Assembly (NCBI GenBank): GCA_015233755.1
Contig: JADFXA010000020.1
Location: 1-17,109, forward strand
Length of the DNA stretch: 17,109 nt
Source: Desulfamplus sp.
GTDB lineage: Bacteria; Desulfobacterota; Desulfobacteria; Desulfobacterales; Desulfobacteraceae
Direction: 5' to 3'
The notes under the pieces are model-generated. The model was not told the origin of the DNA. It saw only the letters and a list, made by a program, of their open reading frames with translations, and searched no databases. Below are positions 14,524 through 17,109 of this stretch, piece after piece; the first letter of the stretch is position 1; each line of letters begins with the position of its first letter. The position numbers and the translations under genes are program-made.

Positions 14524-15333
14524 TTACCCCAAAGCGACATCCAGTGTCATCATAATTGCAAAGCCTAACATAGCACCAATAGTTGCGGTGTCGCTATGTT
14601 TATCTGATTTACCTTCTGGAATAAGCTCTTCAACTACAACATAAATCATGGCTCCAGCAGCAAACGCAAGTGCGTAGGGCAGCAAGGGACGGATAGTAAT
14701 CACAGAGTATGCACCTATAACACCAGCAATTGGTTCAACAATACCAGACATTTGACCGTACCAGAATGCCTTTAATTTTGAGAAACCCTCACGTCTTAAA
14801 GGTAGAGATACGGCAGCACCTTCTGGAAAATTTTGTATTCCAATACCTATAGATAAAGCAATTGCACCTGTCAAAGTTGCGTAAGATAATCCTGCTCCAG
14901 ATGCCCCAAATGAAACCCCTACAGCCAAACCTTCTGGTATATTATGCAGTGTAATTGCTAACACAAGTAAAACACTTCTCTGCCAACCTGTTTTAAACCC
15001 CTCAGCATCAGAGGTTTTCATACCAGAGTGAAGGTGGGGCAGCGTTTTATCAACAATCCATAAAAATAGCCCTCCAGCTAAAAAACCAATTAAAGGAGGA
15101 ACCCAAGGAATAAGTCCAATATCTTCAGACATTGCAATAGATGGGGCAAGTAGAGACCAAAAACTTGCTGCAATCATTACTCCAGATGCAAAACCCAACA
15201 TTCCATTGAATATCTCTTTTTTTATTGTTGCAAATAAAAATACCAAAGATGCGCCTAATGCAGTAATTCCCCACGTAAAACATGTCCCAATCAATGCTTG
15301 CATAACAGGATTTATCTCTTTAAACCACTCCAT
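14524..15333 (-). CDS. ZIP-family divalent metal transporter (GufA/ZupT-like)
   Basis: A 269-residue inner-membrane protein with eight predicted helices. The metal-site motifs are intact: HNIPEG (His130, Asn131, Glu134) in the fourth helix, and QNFPEG (Gln167, Asn168, Glu171) in the fifth with a Gln in place of His. Glu200 lies in the sixth helix. A His-containing loop (PHLHSG, 99-104) joins helices 3 and 4. Family members import zinc, iron, manganese or other divalent cations, or move them down-gradient. The start is set by GAGG six bases ahead of the ATG. Only 3 bp separate it from the thioredoxin-fold/HEAT gene, so translation is probably coupled. The metal cannot be told from sequence. 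Confidence 0.92.
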   Translation of the reverse strand: MEWFKEINPVMQALIGTCFTWGITALGASLVFLFATIKKEIFNGMLGFASGVMIAASFWSLLAPSIAMSEDIGLIPWVPPLIGFLAGGLFLWIVDKTLPHLHSGMKTSDAEGFKTGWQRSVLLVLAITLHNIPEGLAVGVSFGASGAGLSYATLTGAIALSIGIGIQNFPEGAAVSLPLRREGFSKLKAFWYGQMSGIVEPIAGVIGAYSVITIRPLLPYALAFAAGAMIYVVVEELIPEGKSDKHSDTATIGAMLGFAIMMTLDVALG

Positions 15334-15336
15334 AAG

Positions 15337-16161
15337 TTACCTCTTTGAAATTTGAATATATCTACTCTTAATTGACTCGACCGCGGCGTGTGCAGCTTCC
15401 AAAACATCTTCATTTATTATTTTTTTATGCTCAATTAGCTTATCTATATCATCTTGGACACTTGGGTTGCCAATTTCACCAAGTGCATAAAGAATATCGC
15501 CTTGTGTAGTTATATCTCCTTCCTCTGAACTATTCTCTTCATTAAAGAGTTTAAGAAGCTCAGGGGCAATAGTTAATGCAAGTTCAGGAGCTTTTTGTGC
15601 GATCTCTTCAAGCACAACCATTGCACCAAGTCTTACAGACCATGTTTTGTGCGTTATAAGACCTATAAAACCCTCAAATATAGTATTGTGTTCAAGCATC
15701 TTAGTGATAATCCAATCAGCTTTACCATCCTCTAATATAGTTTTAAGAGATGATGTAGTTAAAGATGAAGGATTATTGTTTATAATAGTATGTATAATTA
15801 TATCAATTAGTTGTTCTAAATCTATATTGCCTGCCAACCTAACTCCACCATCAAGGATTAAACACGGCACTGACATGATTTTATCTTCTGCCGCCTCATC
15901 AGCTGCAAAGGTTCCATCAATAATTTTTAAATATATATTTGGGCAGGCTGCTGCAAGCGTAGTAAGCGTTCTTACTACGCTTGGACAATGTGGACATTGG
16001 TTTGCAACGTAAAGTTTAATCTCAACTGGAATCTTAACTAAGTTGAGATTAGAGACTATATGTTCCGGAAGCGCAAAAGAGTCATCGTATGGCTTAAAAA
16101 AGTGGTTGTAATGATCTTCTGATCCAATAAATGTTATGTTGCTTATATTTTTTAAAACCAT
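15337..16161 (-). CDS. AhpF-like thioredoxin-fold protein fused to HEAT repeats
   Basis: A 274-residue cytoplasmic protein. Residues about 45-128 form a thioredoxin-like domain with the active site Cys56-Pro-His-Cys59 followed by Pro60, and a cis-Pro loop SVPCL (Pro99). The run CPHCPSVVRTL...IIDGTFAADEA...IMSVPCL is close to the redox half of the AhpF N-terminal domain, which passes electrons to peroxiredoxin-type partners. A 45-residue N-terminal extension comes first. Residues about 140-270 form HEAT-like helical repeats (TWSVRLGAMVVLEEIAQKAPE; GDILYALGEIGNPSVQDDI). No signal peptide is present. The gene lies 17 bp after the GGDEF gene and 3 bp before the ZIP transporter gene. A disulfide-exchange protein with a docking platform is the best reading; its electron donor and partner are unknown. 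Confidence 0.82.
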   Translation of the reverse strand: MVLKNISNITFIGSEDHYNHFFKPYDDSFALPEHIVSNLNLVKIPVEIKLYVANQCPHCPSVVRTLTTLAAACPNIYLKIIDGTFAADEAAEDKIMSVPCLILDGGVRLAGNIDLEQLIDIIIHTIINNNPSSLTTSSLKTILEDGKADWIITKMLEHNTIFEGFIGLITHKTWSVRLGAMVVLEEIAQKAPELALTIAPELLKLFNEENSSEEGDITTQGDILYALGEIGNPSVQDDIDKLIEHKKIINEDVLEAAHAAVESIKSRYIQISKR

Positions 16162-16178
16162 ATTTTCACCATAGAATT

Positions 16179-17109
16179 TTATATTGTTAATTTTTCCTTA
16201 GAACTCTGTTTATTTTTTCCTGCACATATTTCAAAATAAATTTTTTTTTGTTCAATTGAACTTCCAATATCCGATGTAATTTCTTCAACAACTTTTAGAT
16301 CATTACATTTCTGCTCCGCACATCTTACTCTTACACTTATATTTCTGCCATTTTGTTTGGCATGGTAAAGTCCTTTATCTGCAAGCGAAATCATTTGATC
16401 AAAGGTCATCTTTATTGGAAAATTGTCAAAAAAAGGATAAAATACAAACCCGATTGATGTTGTTATATTTATGGTTCTATCTTGAGTAATGTTAAAAGGT
16501 GTAGATTCAATATAAGAGCGGAGAATTTCAGCAAATTGTTCTAAATATTTTTCATCAGTATCTTTAAGAATAACTATAAACTCCTCTCCTCCTAAACGTG
16601 CAACTACATCATCACTTCTAACCTTTTCAATAAGTCTTTCGCTAAACTGTTTTAAAACCATATCACCTGAATCATGCCCAAAGTTATCGTTGACTAACTT
16701 GAACTTATCAATATCTATCATAAAAATACCATATCCACACTCTGATGATACGGTTCTTTTATTCTTTCCATCAAGCTCAAGCCATTTTTTTTCCATTATT
16801 TTGGTGTTATTAGGTGTAAACTCTTCAAATAGGTAGCGTCTGTTTTTAAGACCTGTAAGAGGATCGATACGTGTAAGTGATTTTAATTCGTGGTTTTTCT
16901 CCATCAATTGGGCGTTTAATTCTTCAGTATTCTTTTTTTCAATATTAAGATTTTTAACAAGCTGGTGGTTATCATATCTAAGAGCTAATGACTCGGTTAA
17001 ATCTGTATTCATCTTTTTAGCATTTACAGATGATATAATATAAAAGATAACTCCAAGAAGGGACATTGTTTTGGTTATTGTGGTATTTAGACTATAGAGT
17101 ACAATAATT
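16179..17109 (-). CDS. Membrane-linked diguanylate cyclase (GGDEF), 5' end beyond window
   Basis: At least 295 residues ending in a GGDEF domain that makes c-di-GMP from two GTP. Visible motifs: the opening DPLTGLKNRR, DIDKFKLVNDNFGHDSGD, the signature GGEEF in the active form, and RSDD five residues before it, which is the product-binding inhibitory I-site (RxxD). A coiled-coil linker (NIEKKNTEELNAQLMEKNHE) precedes the catalytic domain. The ATG at 17066 is open to the right edge with no in-frame stop. The upstream codons give hydrophobic sequence continuing into SLLGVIFYIISS, so this is the end of a membrane region and the true start is outside. The sensor part is therefore unknown. A roughly 25-residue insertion rich in Lys, Glu and Asn sits between the first motif and GYGIFMIDID. 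Confidence 0.88.
   Translation of the reverse strand, partial: IIVLYSLNTTITKTMSLLGVIFYIISSVNAKKMNTDLTESLALRYDNHQLVKNLNIEKKNTEELNAQLMEKNHELKSLTRIDPLTGLKNRRYLFEEFTPNNTKIMEKKWLELDGKNKRTVSSECGYGIFMIDIDKFKLVNDNFGHDSGDMVLKQFSERLIEKVRSDDVVARLGGEEFIVILKDTDEKYLEQFAEILRSYIESTPFNITQDRTINITTSIGFVFYPFFDNFPIKMTFDQMISLADKGLYHAKQNGRNISVRVRCAEQKCNDLKVVEEITSDIGSSIEQKKIYFEICAGKNKQSSKEKLTI

Noticed and set aside
1..17109. CRISPR arrays, insertion sequences, tRNA or rRNA genes
   Set aside because: No regularly spaced direct repeats, transposase motifs, terminal repeats or structured RNA genes were seen on reading both strands.

Overview
This AT-rich window comes from a bacterium that respires sulfite or sulfate by the reductive Dsr route, most likely a member of the Desulfobacterota. 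The key evidence is a complete dsrA-dsrB-dsrD-cbiA (dsrN-type) block. The Cys spacings in DsrA and DsrB match the siroheme/[4Fe-4S] and ferredoxin-domain patterns, and DsrD marks reductive rather than oxidative Dsr systems. I cannot fix the genus from sequence alone.

Layout, left to right. (a) 1-949, minus strand: a receiver-only response regulator (575-949) overlaps crcB, a fluoride channel (165-578), by 4 bp. Beyond crcB a further reading frame (1-115) runs off the left edge. (b) 950-1325: a gene-free control region with palindromes, a 37-bp dyad and a near-perfect sigma-54 (-24/-12) promoter. It faces a tandem universal stress protein (1326-2276, plus strand), which ends in a large convergent hairpin region. 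(c) 2392-4642, minus strand: a short soluble methyl-accepting chemotaxis protein that begins inside a HAMP domain, followed by an orphan periplasmic branched-chain-type solute-binding protein. (d) 4883-11660, minus strand: a TPR protein, an uncharacterised protein with a degenerate kinase-like look, dsrA, dsrB, dsrD and cbiA. A strong sigma-70 promoter (TTGACA-N17-TAGAAT) sits in front of the TPR gene. dsrA has a 327-bp leader of its own with a TATAAT box. A strong hairpin separates dsrB from dsrD, and a 16-bp perfect palindrome lies just before cbiA. (e) 11772-14120, minus strand: penicillin-binding protein 1C. Divergent from it is tatA (14246-14437, plus strand), ending in a long-stem convergent hairpin. 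(f) 14524-17109, minus strand: a diguanylate cyclase (cut by the right edge), an AhpF-like thioredoxin-fold/HEAT fusion and a ZIP-family metal transporter, packed tightly enough to be one operon.

How the genes work together. DsrAB reduces sulfite to a DsrC-bound trisulfide, DsrD stimulates DsrAB, and CbiA/DsrN is the expected amidase of the siroheme side chains. The TPR and kinase-like genes directly upstream on the same strand are the best candidates for undescribed helpers or regulators of the Dsr system. The other regions cover sensing and stress (Usp, receiver, chemotaxis protein, GGDEF), the envelope (PBP1C, TatA), and fluoride and metal transport. No tRNA, rRNA, CRISPR array, transposase or phage gene was seen.
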